This document shows positions 23,601 through 32,416 of a DNA stretch of 64,000 nucleotides, one piece after another. The stretch lies in assembly GCF_036226505.1 (NCBI RefSeq), contig NZ_CP108484.1, positions 5,766,001 through 5,830,000 on the forward strand, given 5' to 3'. The number at the start of each line of letters is the position of its first letter. Position 1 is the first letter of the stretch. The stretch is from Kitasatospora sp. NBC_01246. Its GTDB lineage: Bacteria > Actinomycetota > Actinomycetes > Streptomycetales > Streptomycetaceae. Position numbers and translations under genes: made by a program. Under the pieces are notes generated by a model. It made no database searches. It had not been told where the DNA came from and saw only the letters and a list, made by a program, of their open reading frames with translations.

Positions 23601-25267
23601 TCGCCGATCTGATCGGCGTCACGGTCAACACCATCAGCGTCAACACCAAGACCGAGGGCCTGCTGCTGGAGTCCCAGCGGCTCACCGCCGAACTCTCCAT
23701 GCGGTCGGCCGAGTTGGAGGCGCGCCAGGAGGAACTGGAGCGTACCAACGAGGAGTTGCAGGAGAAGGCCGAGCAACTCGCCCAGCAGAACCGCGACATC
23801 GAGATCAAGAACAGCGAGATCGAAGAGGCCCGGCAGGTCCTGGAGGAGCGCGCCGAGCAACTCGCCCTGGCCTCCCGCTACAAGAGCGAGTTCCTCGCCA
23901 ACATGTCGCACGAGCTGCGGACCCCGCTCAACTCGCTGCTCATCCTGGCCAAGCTGCTCTCCGACAACAACGAGGGCAACCTCTCGCCCAAGCAGGTCGA
24001 ATTCGCCGACACCATCCACGGCGCCGGGTCGGACCTGCTCCAGCTGATCAACGACATCCTGGACCTCTCCAAGGTCGAGGCGGGCAAGATGGACGTCCGC
24101 CCGTCCCGGATCGCCCTGGTGCAGCTGGTCGACTACGTGGAGGCCACCTTCCAGCCGGTCGCGCTGGACAAGAACCTGGACTTCGCCGTCCGGGTCTCCT
24201 CGGCGCTGCCGGTCACCCTGCACACCGACGAGCAGCGGCTCCAGCAGGTGCTGCGGAACCTGATCTCCAACGCGGTCAAGTTCACCGACTCCGGCGCGGT
24301 GGACTTCTCGATCAGCCCGGCCGGTCCCGACGTCCCGCAGCACGTCCGCGAGCGGCTGCTGGAGGCCGGCGCGATCAAGGGCCCGGACGACCCGCTGATC
24401 GCCTTCTCGGTCTCCGACACGGGCATCGGCATCCCGGAGAACAAGCTGCGGGAGATCTTCGAGGCGTTCAAGCAGGCCGACGGCACCACCAGCCGCAAGT
24501 ACGGCGGCACCGGTCTCGGGCTCTCGATCAGCCGGGAGATCGCCCGGCTGCTCGGCGGCGAGATCCACGCCGAGAGCGAGCTGGGCGCGGGCTCGACGTT
24601 CACCCTCTACCTGCCGCTGCGCACCGACGGCGGGGAGGTCGCGCCGCCGTCCGCGCCGAACGCCCCGACGATCCGCGCCGCGGTCGGCGTCACCCCGGCG
24701 GGCACGCCCGTCCCGGTCGGCGAGAACCCGGCGGACCACTGGGCCCAGGAGGTCCGCGAACTCGCGGAGGAGCGCCGCCGCGGCGCCGTGGAGCGCCGTC
24801 GTGCGGCCCTGGAGGCACCGATCGAGGGCCGGCCGCCGTCCGGCGGCCCGGCGGCCCACCAGCCGTCCCGGGTGGACACCCGCTTCGACGGTCAGCAGGT
24901 GCTGATCGTGGACGACGACGTCCGCAACGTCTTCGCGCTCACCAGCGTCCTGGAGCAGCACGGGCTGACCGTGCTGTACGCCGAGAACGGCCGTGAGGGC
25001 ATCGAGATGCTGGAGCAGCACGAGAACGTCGCGCTGGTCCTGATGGACATCATGATGCCGGAGATGGACGGCTACGCGACGACCGAGGCGATCCGCCGGA
25101 TGCCGCAGTTCGCCGGGCTGCCGATCATCGCGCTGACCGCCAAGGCCATGAAGGGCGACCGGGAGAAGTCCCTGGAGGCCGGTGCCACCGACCACATCAC
25201 CAAGCCGGTGGAGACCGACCACCTGCTCACCGTGATGCACGAGTGGCTGTCGGCGCGGAAGTCCTGA
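20606..25267 (+). CDS. osaA: OsaA: soluble hybrid histidine kinase with HAMP-repeat array
   Basis: 1,553-aa hybrid sensor kinase. After an N-terminal HAMP-like segment, seven tandem 92-residue repeats span residues about 194-837. A GAF-like domain (about 838-1010) and a Gln/Glu-rich coiled coil follow, then HisKA with His1102 in MSHELRTPL, a GHKL ATPase (SNAVKF, DTGIGIP, GTGLGLS) and a C-terminal receiver with Asp1481 in LMDIMMP. There is no membrane segment or signal peptide, so it is probably cytosolic. Start: TTG with GGGAGGGG just upstream; the open frame continues 5' to a GTG at 20537 without a ribosome site. Architecture and neighbours (osaC, osaB, ftsK) identify OsaA of the osmoadaptation system. 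Confidence 0.9.
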   Translation: MSSATKDATGTTPPAQRGVRPGAAPRSAAGRRANHSRGAEPAELRKLLAALTAMRDGNFRRRLTVPGDGPLAEIAAVFNEVAERNQHLTGELARVRRAVGREGRLNERLETGAGEGAWMAAVDNCNALIDDLARPMAEVGRVLASIAEGDLDQKMELRSLHSNGVSHPLRGEYLKIGRTVNGLVDQLSEFTDEVTRVAIEVGTEGKLGGQAKVRSVSGSWKDLADSVNTMAGRLTAQVRNIAQVTTAVAKGDLSRKVTVEVAGEMLELKNTVNTMVDQLNGFAAQVTRVARDVGTEGRLGGQAQVPGVAGVWRDLTDSVNFMADNLTGQVRNIAQVTTAVARGDLSQKIEVDARGEILELKNTINTMVDQLSGFAEQVTRVARQVGTEGRLGGQAQVPGAAGVWRDLTDNVNFMANNLTDQVRNIAQVTTAVAKGDLSQKIQVDARGEILELKNTINTMVDQLGAFADEVTRVARDVGTEGILGGQASVPGVSGTWKDLTNSVNLMANNLTSQVRNIAEVTTAVARGDVSKKITVDARGEILELVTTVNTMVDQLSAFADEVTRVAREVGTEGILGGQARVRGVSGIWKDLTDNVNFMASNLTSQVRNIAEVATAVARGDLSKKIDIEAQGEVAALAGTLNTMVDQLSAFAVEVTRVAREVGTDGILGGQAGVPGVAGIWKDLTDNVNLMANNLTGQVRNIALVITAVARGDLSQKIDVDARGEILQLKTSINTMVDQLSAFADEVTRVAREVGTDGRLGGQARVPGVDGTWQDLTESVNELANNLTRQVRAIAQVATAVTRGDLSLRIDVDASGELDELKDNINQMIANLRETTRTNQEQDWLKTNLARISGLLQGRRDLEAVASLIMTELTPVVSAQHGAFFLAQPAGRTAELITEDDDENDTVLRLIGSYGYQRRAMPTTFRPGESLIGQAAVEKRSIILKEAPPGYLKIASGLGEASPAHIVVLPVLFEGRLLGVIELATFSSFTTVALDFLNQIADLIGVTVNTISVNTKTEGLLLESQRLTAELSMRSAELEARQEELERTNEELQEKAEQLAQQNRDIEIKNSEIEEARQVLEERAEQLALASRYKSEFLANMSHELRTPLNSLLILAKLLSDNNEGNLSPKQVEFADTIHGAGSDLLQLINDILDLSKVEAGKMDVRPSRIALVQLVDYVEATFQPVALDKNLDFAVRVSSALPVTLHTDEQRLQQVLRNLISNAVKFTDSGAVDFSISPAGPDVPQHVRERLLEAGAIKGPDDPLIAFSVSDTGIGIPENKLREIFEAFKQADGTTSRKYGGTGLGLSISREIARLLGGEIHAESELGAGSTFTLYLPLRTDGGEVAPPSAPNAPTIRAAVGVTPAGTPVPVGENPADHWAQEVRELAEERRRGAVERRRAALEAPIEGRPPSGGPAAHQPSRVDTRFDGQQVLIVDDDVRNVFALTSVLEQHGLTVLYAENGREGIEMLEQHENVALVLMDIMMPEMDGYATTEAIRRMPQFAGLPIIALTAKAMKGDREKSLEAGATDHITKPVETDHLLTVMHEWLSARKS
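21185..23116 (+). repeat. seven in-frame 276-bp repeats inside osaA
   Basis: Units begin at 21185, 21461, 21737, 22013, 22289, 22565 and 22841, each exactly 276 bp (92 codons), with no length drift. Each unit encodes V-T-R-V-A...GGQA...W-x-DL...N-L...Q-V-R-x-I-A...GD-x-S...E-x-x-x-L...M-x-x-(Q/N)-L. The near-identity and fixed period indicate recent duplication or gene conversion under length constraint. Confidence 0.95.
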
Positions 25268-25606
25268 CGCGGCCCTCCGCGGCCGGGCCCGCCCCCGCCG
25301 CCCGGTGCCCCACCGGGTCGTGGGGGCGCGAACCCCGGAGTCCGCTCCGGGGTTCGCGCCTTTCGGGGCGTGCTTTGCTGGCGGGGATGGCCGGGAACCC
25401 GGTAGGGTCACCGATCGTTGCGAACAGTGACCGGATGGCGACTCGCTGGTGAGCGTGCGCCGGGGCACTGGGTGCGCGTTGCCCCGGACCAGGTTGCGAC
25501 GGGGCGGTGTGCCGGGCGAGGGGGTGCGGCTAGCATGACCGGGGTAGTGGTGGGCAGTGTGCGAGTGCCTTCCCCAGGCAGGCAGGCGACAGGAGGGCGG
25601 GCCGTA
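25268..25606 (+). other. osaA-osaB intergenic region
   Basis: 339 bp. The first third holds the osaA terminator hairpin; the rest should carry an independent osaB promoter and a leader with AGGAGG at 25591. No confident -10/-35 pair could be assigned. Confidence 0.5.
25326..25359 (+). terminator. terminator after osaA
   Basis: Perfect 14-bp inverted repeat (25326-25339 against 25346-25359) with a 6-nt loop, followed by CTTTCGG. It implies that osaB is at least partly transcribed separately. Confidence 0.8.
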
Positions 25607-26242
25607 ATGCAGAAGGCGAAGATCCTCCTGGTCGACGACCGGCCGGAGAACCTGCTGGCGCTGGAGGCGATCCTCTCGGCGCTGGACCAGACGCTGGTAC
25701 GGGCGGCCTCCGGCGAGGAGGCGCTCAAGGCGCTGCTCACCGACGATTTCGCGGTGATCCTGCTGGACGTCCAGATGCCCGGGATGGACGGCTTCGAGAC
25801 GGCCGCCCACATCAAGCGGCGCGAGCGCACCCGGGACATCCCGATCATCTTCCTGACCGCGCTCAACCACGGGCCGCACCACACCTTCCGCGGCTACGCG
25901 GCGGGCGCGGTGGACTACATCTCCAAGCCCTTCGATCCGTGGGTGCTGCGCGCCAAGGTCTCGGTCTTCGTCGACCTCTACATGAAGAACTGCCAGCTCA
26001 AGGAGCAGGCGGCGCTGCTGCGCCTACAACTGGAGGCGGGCGGCGAGCAGCCTGCCCTCGGCGGTGCGCTGCTCGGCGAGCTGTCGGCGCGGCTGGCGTC
26101 GGTGGAGGAGCAGGCCGAGGCGCTCGTCAAGCAGCTGGACGGCACCGAGGACGGCGGGGTCGCCGCCACCGCGGCGCATCTGGAGCGCAAGCTGGCGGGT
26201 CTGCGGCGGGCCCTGGACGCGTTGCGTCCCGGGGTGGAGTAG
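25607..26242 (+). CDS. osaB: OsaB: response regulator without DNA-binding domain
   Basis: 211-aa response regulator. The receiver domain covers about residues 1-125 with the acidic pair Asp10/Asp11, phosphoacceptor Asp54 in ILLDVQMPGMDGF, Thr in FLTALN and Lys in YISKPFD. The remaining ~85 residues are predicted helical/coiled coil (LKEQAALLRLQLEA... EEQAEALVKQLDG) and contain no helix-turn-helix, so output must be through protein contacts. Start: ATG with AGGAGG 10 nt upstream. It is the cognate partner expected for OsaA; in S. coelicolor OsaB is required for growth and differentiation at high osmolarity. Confidence 0.9.
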   Translation: MQKAKILLVDDRPENLLALEAILSALDQTLVRAASGEEALKALLTDDFAVILLDVQMPGMDGFETAAHIKRRERTRDIPIIFLTALNHGPHHTFRGYAAGAVDYISKPFDPWVLRAKVSVFVDLYMKNCQLKEQAALLRLQLEAGGEQPALGGALLGELSARLASVEEQAEALVKQLDGTEDGGVAATAAHLERKLAGLRRALDALRPGVE

Positions 26243-26365
26243 CGGCCGCCCGCGCGCACCCGTCCGGGTGAAACCGGGGCGGTGTGACGGTGTGTCTGCG
26301 ACACGGCGGGGCGCCCCGGCTCGGCACGTGGGCACAGCTGGTCGGCCCCGGTAGGCTGCTGAGCC

Positions 26366-29074
26366 ATGGCCACACGTACGCCCGGAAGCGCGGCACGCAA
26401 CCCGAGTCCGGGACCGTCCAAGAAGGCCGCGGCGAAGGCTCCGGCCAAGCCGGTCGCGAAGAAGGCGGCCGCCAAGAAGGCCGCCCCGGCGAAGAAGGCG
26501 GCGGCGAAGCCCGCGCCGCCCGCCCCGCCGGCACCGAGGCCGATACTCTTCCGGGCCGTCCGGGCCGTCTGGCTCGGCCTGGCGCACAGCGTCGGCGCGG
26601 TCTTCCGCGGCTTCGGCGACGGCGCCAAGAACCTCGACCCGGCGCACCGCAAGGACGGCGTGGGCCTGCTGCTGTTCGCGCTCGCGCTGGTCACCGCCGC
26701 CGGCACCTGGTTCAGCCCGCAGGGCTGGCTCGGCGAGGCGGCCACCAACGTGGTCTCCGGGCTCTTCGGCCGGCTGGACGTGCTGGTGCCGTTCCTGCTG
26801 GCCCTGGTCGCGGTCCGGCTGATGCGCCACCCGGAGCTGCCGGAGGCCAACGGGCGGATCATGATCGGTCTGAGCGCCCTGGTGGTCGGCGTGCTCGGAC
26901 TGGTCCACATCGGCTGCGGCGCGCCCATGATGGGCAGCGGCGCGACCCGGATAAGGGCGGCCGGCGGGATCGTCGGCTGGGCCGTCTCCACCCCGATGAT
27001 GGCCGCCGCCGGGCCGCCGCTCGCGGTGCCGCTGCTCCTGCTGCTGGCCTTCTTCGGCCTGCTGGTGACCACCGCCACCCCGGTCAACCGGATCCCCGAA
27101 CGGCTGCGCGCCGCCGGGGTGCGGCTCGGCGTGGTCGAGCCCGGCCCGCAGGACGCCTTCGCCGAGGGGCGTGCGCCGGAGCGCGAGTTCTCCACCGAGC
27201 CGCCGGAGGACGCGGACCCCTCGGCGCTGCCGTACCGCGTCGAGATCGACGGTCTCGCTCCGCCGGACGAGGTCGGTGCCCGCCGTCGCCGGCGCCGCCG
27301 CAAGCAGCTGGACGACCCGGAGCTCGCCTCCGGCGTCCCCGACCTGCTCGCGAAGGACCCGTTCGGCGAGGACCCGGTGGACCCGTACGCCACCCGCGAC
27401 CTCGCCGCCGGGGCCGCCGCGGACCTGGACGGCGCGCTGGTCTACGGGGTGCCCGCCTCCTCGGCGGTGGCGGACATGATGCACCAGGTGCAGGACCGCA
27501 CCGCCCCGCCGGAGGAGGCCGCCGTGCCGCCCGCCCGCAGCGGCGGCCAGGCGGCCCCCGAGGAGCACGGCCCGGCCCCGGTGCGGATGGAGCAGCTCCA
27601 GCTCTCCGGCGACGTCACCTACGCGCTCCCCCCGCTCGACCTGTTGGAGCGCGGCGGCCCGGCGAAGGCCCGCAGCGCCCTCAACGACGAGGTGGTGGCC
27701 CAGCTCACCGGGACCTTCGGCGAGTTCAAGGTGGACGCCAAGGTCACCGGCTTCACCCGGGGGCCGACGGTCACCCGCTACGAGGTCGAGCTGGGCCCGG
27801 CCGTCAAGGTGGAGCGGATCACCGCGCTCGCCAAGAACATCGCGTACGCGGTGGCCAGCCCGGACGTGCGGATCATCAGCCCGATCCCGGGGAAGTCCGC
27901 GGTCGGCATCGAGATCCCGAACCGGGACCGCGAGATGGTCAACCTCGGGGACCTGCTGCGCTCGCGCACGGCCGCCGAGGACACCCACCCGATGGTGGTC
28001 GGGATGGGCAAGGACGTCGAGGGCCACACCGTGATGGCCAACCTCGCCAAGATGCCGCACATCCTGGTGGCCGGCGCGACCGGCGCCGGCAAGTCGTCCT
28101 GCATCAACTGCCTGATCACCTCGATCCTGGCGCGGGCCACCCCGGACGAGGTCCGGATGGTGCTGGTCGACCCCAAGCGGGTCGAGCTGACCGCGTACGA
28201 GGGCATCCCGCACCTGATCACGCCGATCATCACCAACCCCAAGAAGGCCGCCGAGGCCCTCCAGTGGGTGGTGCGCGAGATGGACCTGCGCTACGACGAC
28301 CTGGCCGCGTTCGGCTTCCGGCACGTCGACGACTTCAACGCGGCGGTGAAGGCCGGCAAGGTGACCGCCCCGCTGGGCAGCGAGCGCGAGCTGACCCCGT
28401 ACCCGTACCTGCTGGTGATCGTCGACGAGCTGGCCGACCTGATGATGGTCGCCCCGCGCGACGTCGAGGACTCGGTGGTCCGGATCACCCAGCTGGCCCG
28501 CGCGGCCGGCATCCACCTGGTGCTGGCCACCCAGCGGCCCTCGGTGGACGTGGTCACCGGTCTGATCAAGGCCAACGTGCCGTCCCGGCTGGCCTTCGCC
28601 ACCTCGGCGATGGCCGACTCCCGGGTCATCCTCGACCAGCCCGGCGCGGAGAAGCTGATCGGCAAGGGCGACGCGCTCTTCCTCCCGATGGGCGCGAGCA
28701 AGCCCGTCCGGATGCAGGGCGCGTTCGTCACCGAGGCCGAGATCGCCGCCGTCGTCCAGCACTGCAAGGATCAGCTGACGGCGGTCTACCGGGACGACGT
28801 GACGGTCGGCGGCGGGCCGAAGAAGGAGATCGACGAGGAGATCGGCGACGATCTGGACCTGCTGATCCAGGCCGCCGAGCTGGTCGTCTCCACCCAGTTC
28901 GGCTCCACCTCGATGCTCCAGCGCAAGCTGCGGGTCGGTTTCGCCAAGGCGGGCCGGCTGATGGACCTGATGGAGTCGCGCGGGATCGTCGGCCCGAGCG
29001 AGGGCTCCAAGGCCCGCGACGTCCTGGTGAAACCGGACGAGCTGGACGGCGTGCTCATCGCCATCCGGGGCTGA
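26366..29074 (+). CDS. ftsK: DNA translocase FtsK
   Basis: 902-aa septal DNA pump. A short Ala/Lys/Pro-rich N-terminus (residues 1-58) replaces the usual first loop, then about four membrane segments between 60 and 240, a variable linker, and the motor domain with Walker A GATGAGKS at 570-577 and Walker B VIVDELADLMM. The C-terminal gamma winged helix (QFGSTSMLQRKLRVGFAKAG) recognises KOPS-type sequences. It moves chromosomes out of closing sporulation septa in streptomycetes. A TAGGCT -10 lies 8 nt before the ATG and no Shine-Dalgarno is visible, so the mRNA may be leaderless. It is placed 123 bp after osaB. Confidence 0.96.
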   Translation: MATRTPGSAARNPSPGPSKKAAAKAPAKPVAKKAAAKKAAPAKKAAAKPAPPAPPAPRPILFRAVRAVWLGLAHSVGAVFRGFGDGAKNLDPAHRKDGVGLLLFALALVTAAGTWFSPQGWLGEAATNVVSGLFGRLDVLVPFLLALVAVRLMRHPELPEANGRIMIGLSALVVGVLGLVHIGCGAPMMGSGATRIRAAGGIVGWAVSTPMMAAAGPPLAVPLLLLLAFFGLLVTTATPVNRIPERLRAAGVRLGVVEPGPQDAFAEGRAPEREFSTEPPEDADPSALPYRVEIDGLAPPDEVGARRRRRRRKQLDDPELASGVPDLLAKDPFGEDPVDPYATRDLAAGAAADLDGALVYGVPASSAVADMMHQVQDRTAPPEEAAVPPARSGGQAAPEEHGPAPVRMEQLQLSGDVTYALPPLDLLERGGPAKARSALNDEVVAQLTGTFGEFKVDAKVTGFTRGPTVTRYEVELGPAVKVERITALAKNIAYAVASPDVRIISPIPGKSAVGIEIPNRDREMVNLGDLLRSRTAAEDTHPMVVGMGKDVEGHTVMANLAKMPHILVAGATGAGKSSCINCLITSILARATPDEVRMVLVDPKRVELTAYEGIPHLITPIITNPKKAAEALQWVVREMDLRYDDLAAFGFRHVDDFNAAVKAGKVTAPLGSERELTPYPYLLVIVDELADLMMVAPRDVEDSVVRITQLARAAGIHLVLATQRPSVDVVTGLIKANVPSRLAFATSAMADSRVILDQPGAEKLIGKGDALFLPMGASKPVRMQGAFVTEAEIAAVVQHCKDQLTAVYRDDVTVGGGPKKEIDEEIGDDLDLLIQAAELVVSTQFGSTSMLQRKLRVGFAKAGRLMDLMESRGIVGPSEGSKARDVLVKPDELDGVLIAIRG

Positions 29075-29277
29075 CCGGCCGCCCCGGACGGTGCGTGCCC
29101 TTGCGGGTGTTCACTCGTTCGGAGGAGGGTAGGCGCGGTGCGCGGAACCGATCGAACGTGCACCGCGTCACAGGGCGCAAGAGCGGCCTCCGGGTTCGTC
29201 GGCCCCCGTCCTGACTGTCGGTCAGTGGACGATCGGAACCGTGCCCGGATGGGCGTGCGCATTCGGTCCTGCTCCGC

Positions 29278-29308
29278 TTGAGAAACGATCCTCCTCCGCC
29301 CCTAGACT
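29278..29308 (+). promoter_or_regulatory. SigA-type promoter for the RodZ-like gene
   Basis: TTGAGA, 19-nt spacer, TAGACT. The start of transcription would be near 29315, leaving about 34 nt of leader with GAAAGG ahead of the GTG. Confidence 0.6.
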
Positions 29309-29348
29309 GTTCTCCAGCAGGTGGCCATCCGCTCGAAAGGCGTGCACC

Positions 29349-30212
29349 GTGACCATCGGCAAGTCCCCCGATCGCGAGAACGCTCCGTCCTCCGCCGAGC
29401 TGTCCGGCGAGCCGGACCACGCGGCCGATGCCCCGAGCATCGGCCGGGTGCTGTCCGTCGCCCGGATCGACGCCGGACTCACGGTCGATCAGGTGAGTAC
29501 CGCCACCCGGGTCCGGGTGCCGATCGTGCATGCCATCGAGGAGGACGACTTCGCCCGATGCGGTGGCGATTTCTACGCCCGGGGCCACATCCGGGCGATC
29601 GCCCGGGCGGTCGGCGTGGACGGCGAGGCACTGGTCGCCCGGTACGACGCCGCGCACGGCGGGGCCCCCGCCGGCAAGCGGCCCACCCAGCTGATCGACA
29701 GCGGGCCGATCAAGGTGCCCGGCCGCGGCCGCCCGAACTGGACGGCCGCGATGGTGGCCGCGATCTTCGCGGTGGTCGCCCTGATCGGCTTCAACCTGGT
29801 GAGCGGCAAGACCGGCGGCTCGACCACCGGCTCGGCCAGCGCGCCGCTGCCCAGTGGGTCCGGCACCGGCTCGGTCGCGCCCGTCGCCTCACCGAGCGTC
29901 CAGCCGCCGGCCCCGGCGCCCAGCGCCGAGGCGATCGCGGCCGCCCCGGCCGACAAGGTCACGGTGAAGCTGGTCGCCGAGAAGGACACCAGCTGGGTCT
30001 CGGCGCTGGACGGCAGCGGCAAGTCCCTGTTCCAGAACAACATCGAGGAAGGCCAGGACCAGACCTTCACCGACCCGAAGCAGATCAAGCTGGTGATCGG
30101 CAACGCGGGTGCCGTGCATGTGTACGTCAACGGCAAGGATCTCGGTCCGGCCGGGAAGAACGGCCAGGTGGTGCACGTCACGTACACCCCCGGCGACCCG
30201 CAGGCGGGCTGA
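29349..30212 (+). CDS. RodZ-like helix-turn-helix membrane protein
   Basis: 287-aa bitopic protein. An N-terminal Cro/C1-type HTH (about residues 38-95, SIGRVLSVARIDAGLTVDQVS...) is followed by a basic linker and one membrane helix at about 135-157. A Ser/Pro/Ala-rich spacer comes next and an extracytoplasmic DUF4115-like beta domain ends the protein (KVTVKLVAEKDTSWV... to the C-terminus). This is the layout of RodZ, which links MreB-type cytoskeleton to wall synthesis; the Streptomyces orthologues lie between ftsK and rimO, as here. Start: GTG at 29349; the frame is open upstream but without a ribosome site. Confidence 0.85.
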   Translation: MTIGKSPDRENAPSSAELSGEPDHAADAPSIGRVLSVARIDAGLTVDQVSTATRVRVPIVHAIEEDDFARCGGDFYARGHIRAIARAVGVDGEALVARYDAAHGGAPAGKRPTQLIDSGPIKVPGRGRPNWTAAMVAAIFAVVALIGFNLVSGKTGGSTTGSASAPLPSGSGTGSVAPVASPSVQPPAPAPSAEAIAAAPADKVTVKLVAEKDTSWVSALDGSGKSLFQNNIEEGQDQTFTDPKQIKLVIGNAGAVHVYVNGKDLGPAGKNGQVVHVTYTPGDPQAG

Positions 30213-30255
30213 TGGCAGGGGCCGTGCGCCCCGGTGAAGATCTGGTAATCCGAGG

Positions 30256-30294
30256 CGCGCGGCCTCCGGGGCGAACGGCACCGGAGGCCGCGCG
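30256..30294 (+). terminator. terminator between the RodZ-like gene and rimO
   Basis: Perfect 14-bp inverted repeat (30256-30269 against 30281-30294) with an 11-nt loop, followed by TTAAT. Confidence 0.8.
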
Positions 30295-30295
30295 T

Positions 30296-30301
30296 TAATC
30301 T
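30296..30301 (+). promoter_or_regulatory. -10 element of rimO (leaderless)
   Basis: TAATCT, exactly 7 nt before the ATG. There is no Shine-Dalgarno, and the upstream terminator ends at 30294. Confidence 0.55.
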
Positions 30302-30308
30302 TGGCCCT

Positions 30309-31781
30309 ATGCCTGAACGCCGTACTGTCGCCCTTGTCACGCTCGGATGCGCCCGCAACGAGGTGGACTCCGAGGAACTCGCCGGGCGACTGGAGGCCGA
30401 CGGCTGGCTGCTCGTCGACGACGCCTCCGACGCCGACGTGGCCGTCGTCAACACCTGCGGGTTCGTCGAGGCCGCCAAGAAGGACTCCGTCGACGCCCTA
30501 CTGGAGGCCAACGACCTCAAGGGGCACGGTCGCACCCAGGCCGTCGTCGCGGTCGGCTGTATGGCCGAGCGGTACGGCAAGGAGCTGGCCGACGCGCTGC
30601 CCGAGGCGGACGGCGTGCTCGGCTTCGACGACTACTCCGACATCTCCGACCGCCTGCAGACCATCCTGTCCGGCGGCCACCACGCCCCGCACCTGCCGCG
30701 CGACCGCCGCAAGCTGCTGCCGCTGAGCCCGGTCGAGCGCCAGGCCGCCGCCGCCGAGGTCGCCCTGCCGGGCCACGGGGCCCCCGAGGACCTGCCCGAG
30801 GGCCTCGCCCCGGCCTCCGGCCCGCGCACCCTGCGCAAGCGGCTGGACGACAACCCGGTCGCCTCGGTGAAGCTCGCCTCGGGCTGCGACCGCCGGTGCT
30901 CCTTCTGCGCCATCCCGGCCTTCCGCGGCTCGTTCATCTCGCGCCGCCCCTCCGACGTGCTGCAGGAGGCCCAGTGGCTGGCCGCGCAGGGCGTCCGCGA
31001 GGTGGTGCTGGTCAGCGAGAACAACACCTCCTACGGCAAGGACCTCGGCGACATCCGGCTGCTGGAGACGCTGCTCGGCGAGATCTCCGCGATCGAGGGC
31101 GTCGAACGCGTCCGGGTCTCCTACCTGCAGCCCGCCGAGATGCGGCCGGGGCTGATCGACGCGATGACCGGCACCGCCGACGTGGTGCCCTACTTCGACC
31201 TCTCGTTCCAGCACTCGGCGCCCGCGGTGCTGCGCCGGATGCGGCGGTTCGGCTCCACTGACCAGTTCCTGGAGCTGCTCGGGACCATCCGCGGCAAGGC
31301 CCCGCAGGCCGGCGCCCGCTCCAACTTCATCGTCGGCTTCCCCGGTGAGACCGAGGAGGACTTCGCCGAGCTGGAGCGGTTCGTCACGCACGCGGGCCTC
31401 GACGCGATCGGCGTCTTCGGCTACTCGGACGAGGACGGCACCGAGGCGGCGACCTTCGACGGCAAGCTGCCCGAGGACGTGGTGGCGGACCGGCTGAACC
31501 GGCTCTCCAGGCTCGCCGAGGAGATGACCGCCCAGCGGGCCGAGCAGCGGATCGGGACCGAGGTCGAGGTGCTGATCGAGTCGGTCGACGGCGACCTGGT
31601 CGAGGGCCGCGCCGCCCACCAGGCCCCCGAGACGGACGGCCTCACCACGCTCACCGGGGTGGCCGACCCGCAGGTCGGCCGGTTCTACCGGGCCCGCGTG
31701 GTCGCCAGCGAGGGCGTCGACCTGATCGCCGAGGCGCTGGAGCAGGTCCGGGTCGGCCAGGCCCCGGGAGCCGGGGAATGA
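30309..31781 (+). CDS. rimO: ribosomal protein S12 methylthiotransferase
   Basis: 490-aa radical-SAM enzyme that methylthiolates an Asp of ribosomal protein S12. The N-terminal MTTase domain carries Cys14, Cys50 and Cys84 for the auxiliary cluster. The radical-SAM cluster is C193-x3-C197-x2-C200 in SGCDRRCSFC, and the C-terminal ~65 residues form a TRAM domain. The spacing CSFCAIPAFRG and the CAR-NEVDSE start of the first domain distinguish it from its paralogue MiaB, also in this window. It overlaps pgsA by four bases, starting a rimO-pgsA-cinA operon. Confidence 0.96.
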   Translation: MPERRTVALVTLGCARNEVDSEELAGRLEADGWLLVDDASDADVAVVNTCGFVEAAKKDSVDALLEANDLKGHGRTQAVVAVGCMAERYGKELADALPEADGVLGFDDYSDISDRLQTILSGGHHAPHLPRDRRKLLPLSPVERQAAAAEVALPGHGAPEDLPEGLAPASGPRTLRKRLDDNPVASVKLASGCDRRCSFCAIPAFRGSFISRRPSDVLQEAQWLAAQGVREVVLVSENNTSYGKDLGDIRLLETLLGEISAIEGVERVRVSYLQPAEMRPGLIDAMTGTADVVPYFDLSFQHSAPAVLRRMRRFGSTDQFLELLGTIRGKAPQAGARSNFIVGFPGETEEDFAELERFVTHAGLDAIGVFGYSDEDGTEAATFDGKLPEDVVADRLNRLSRLAEEMTAQRAEQRIGTEVEVLIESVDGDLVEGRAAHQAPETDGLTTLTGVADPQVGRFYRARVVASEGVDLIAEALEQVRVGQAPGAGE

Positions 31782-32416
31782 CCAAGGGGCCCGGCGCTCC
31801 GGCCGCGGCTCACCCGGGCAGACCGGCGGCCGCGGCCCCGCCGGCGCCGGGAATCTGGAACATCGCGAACATGCTCACGATGCTCCGGCTGCTGCTGGTG
31901 CCGGTCTTCGTGGCGCTGCTCTTCGCCGACGGCGGCCACGACCCCAAGTGGCGCGCGGTGGCCTGGGCCTCGTTCGCGGTCGCGATGATCACCGACCTGT
32001 TCGACGGCGAGCTGGCCCGCCGCAAGGGCCTGGTCACCGACTTCGGGAAGATCGCCGACCCGATCGCCGACAAGGCGATCATGGGCTCGGCGCTGATCGG
32101 CCTCTCGGTGCTGGGCGACCTGCCGTGGTGGGTCACCGTCGTCATCCTGGCCCGGGAGCTGGGCATCACCGTCATGCGGTTCTGGGTGATCCGGTACGGG
32201 GTCATCCCCGCCAGCCGGGGCGGCAAGCTGAAGACGCTCACCCAGGGCATCGCGGTGGGCATGTACGTCCTGGAGCTGACCGGCTGGCTGGCCACCGCGC
32301 GGGCCGTGCTGATGGCGCTCGCGGTGCTGCTCACCGTCGGGACGGCACTGGACTACGTCGGGCAGGCGCTGCGCCTGCGCCGTGAGGGGCTGGCCGCGGA
32401 GCGCGCCGGCCGGTGA
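31778..32416 (+). CDS. pgsA: CDP-diacylglycerol--glycerol-3-phosphate 3-phosphatidyltransferase
   Basis: 212-aa membrane enzyme of phosphatidylglycerol synthesis. The CDP-alcohol phosphotransferase motif D-G-x2-A-R-x8-G-x3-D-x3-D is complete: Asp76, Gly77, Ala80, Arg81, Gly90, Asp94, Asp98. About five membrane segments follow a 25-residue Pro/Ala-rich N-terminus. Start codon overlaps the rimO stop (ATGA), and its stop overlaps the cinA GTG, so all three are translationally coupled. PgsA rather than another CDP-alcohol transferase is supported by this conserved neighbourhood. Confidence 0.93.
   Translation: MTKGPGAPAAAHPGRPAAAAPPAPGIWNIANMLTMLRLLLVPVFVALLFADGGHDPKWRAVAWASFAVAMITDLFDGELARRKGLVTDFGKIADPIADKAIMGSALIGLSVLGDLPWWVTVVILARELGITVMRFWVIRYGVIPASRGGKLKTLTQGIAVGMYVLELTGWLATARAVLMALAVLLTVGTALDYVGQALRLRREGLAAERAGR

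Noticed and set aside
20585..25882. A very long open frame (over 1,700 codons) on the minus strand opposite osaA and osaB.
   Set aside because: It is the codon-position mirror of GC-rich coding sequence: the plus-strand frame has complete kinase, receiver and HAMP-type domains, while the opposite product has no recognisable motif and inherits the 92-residue periodicity from osaA.
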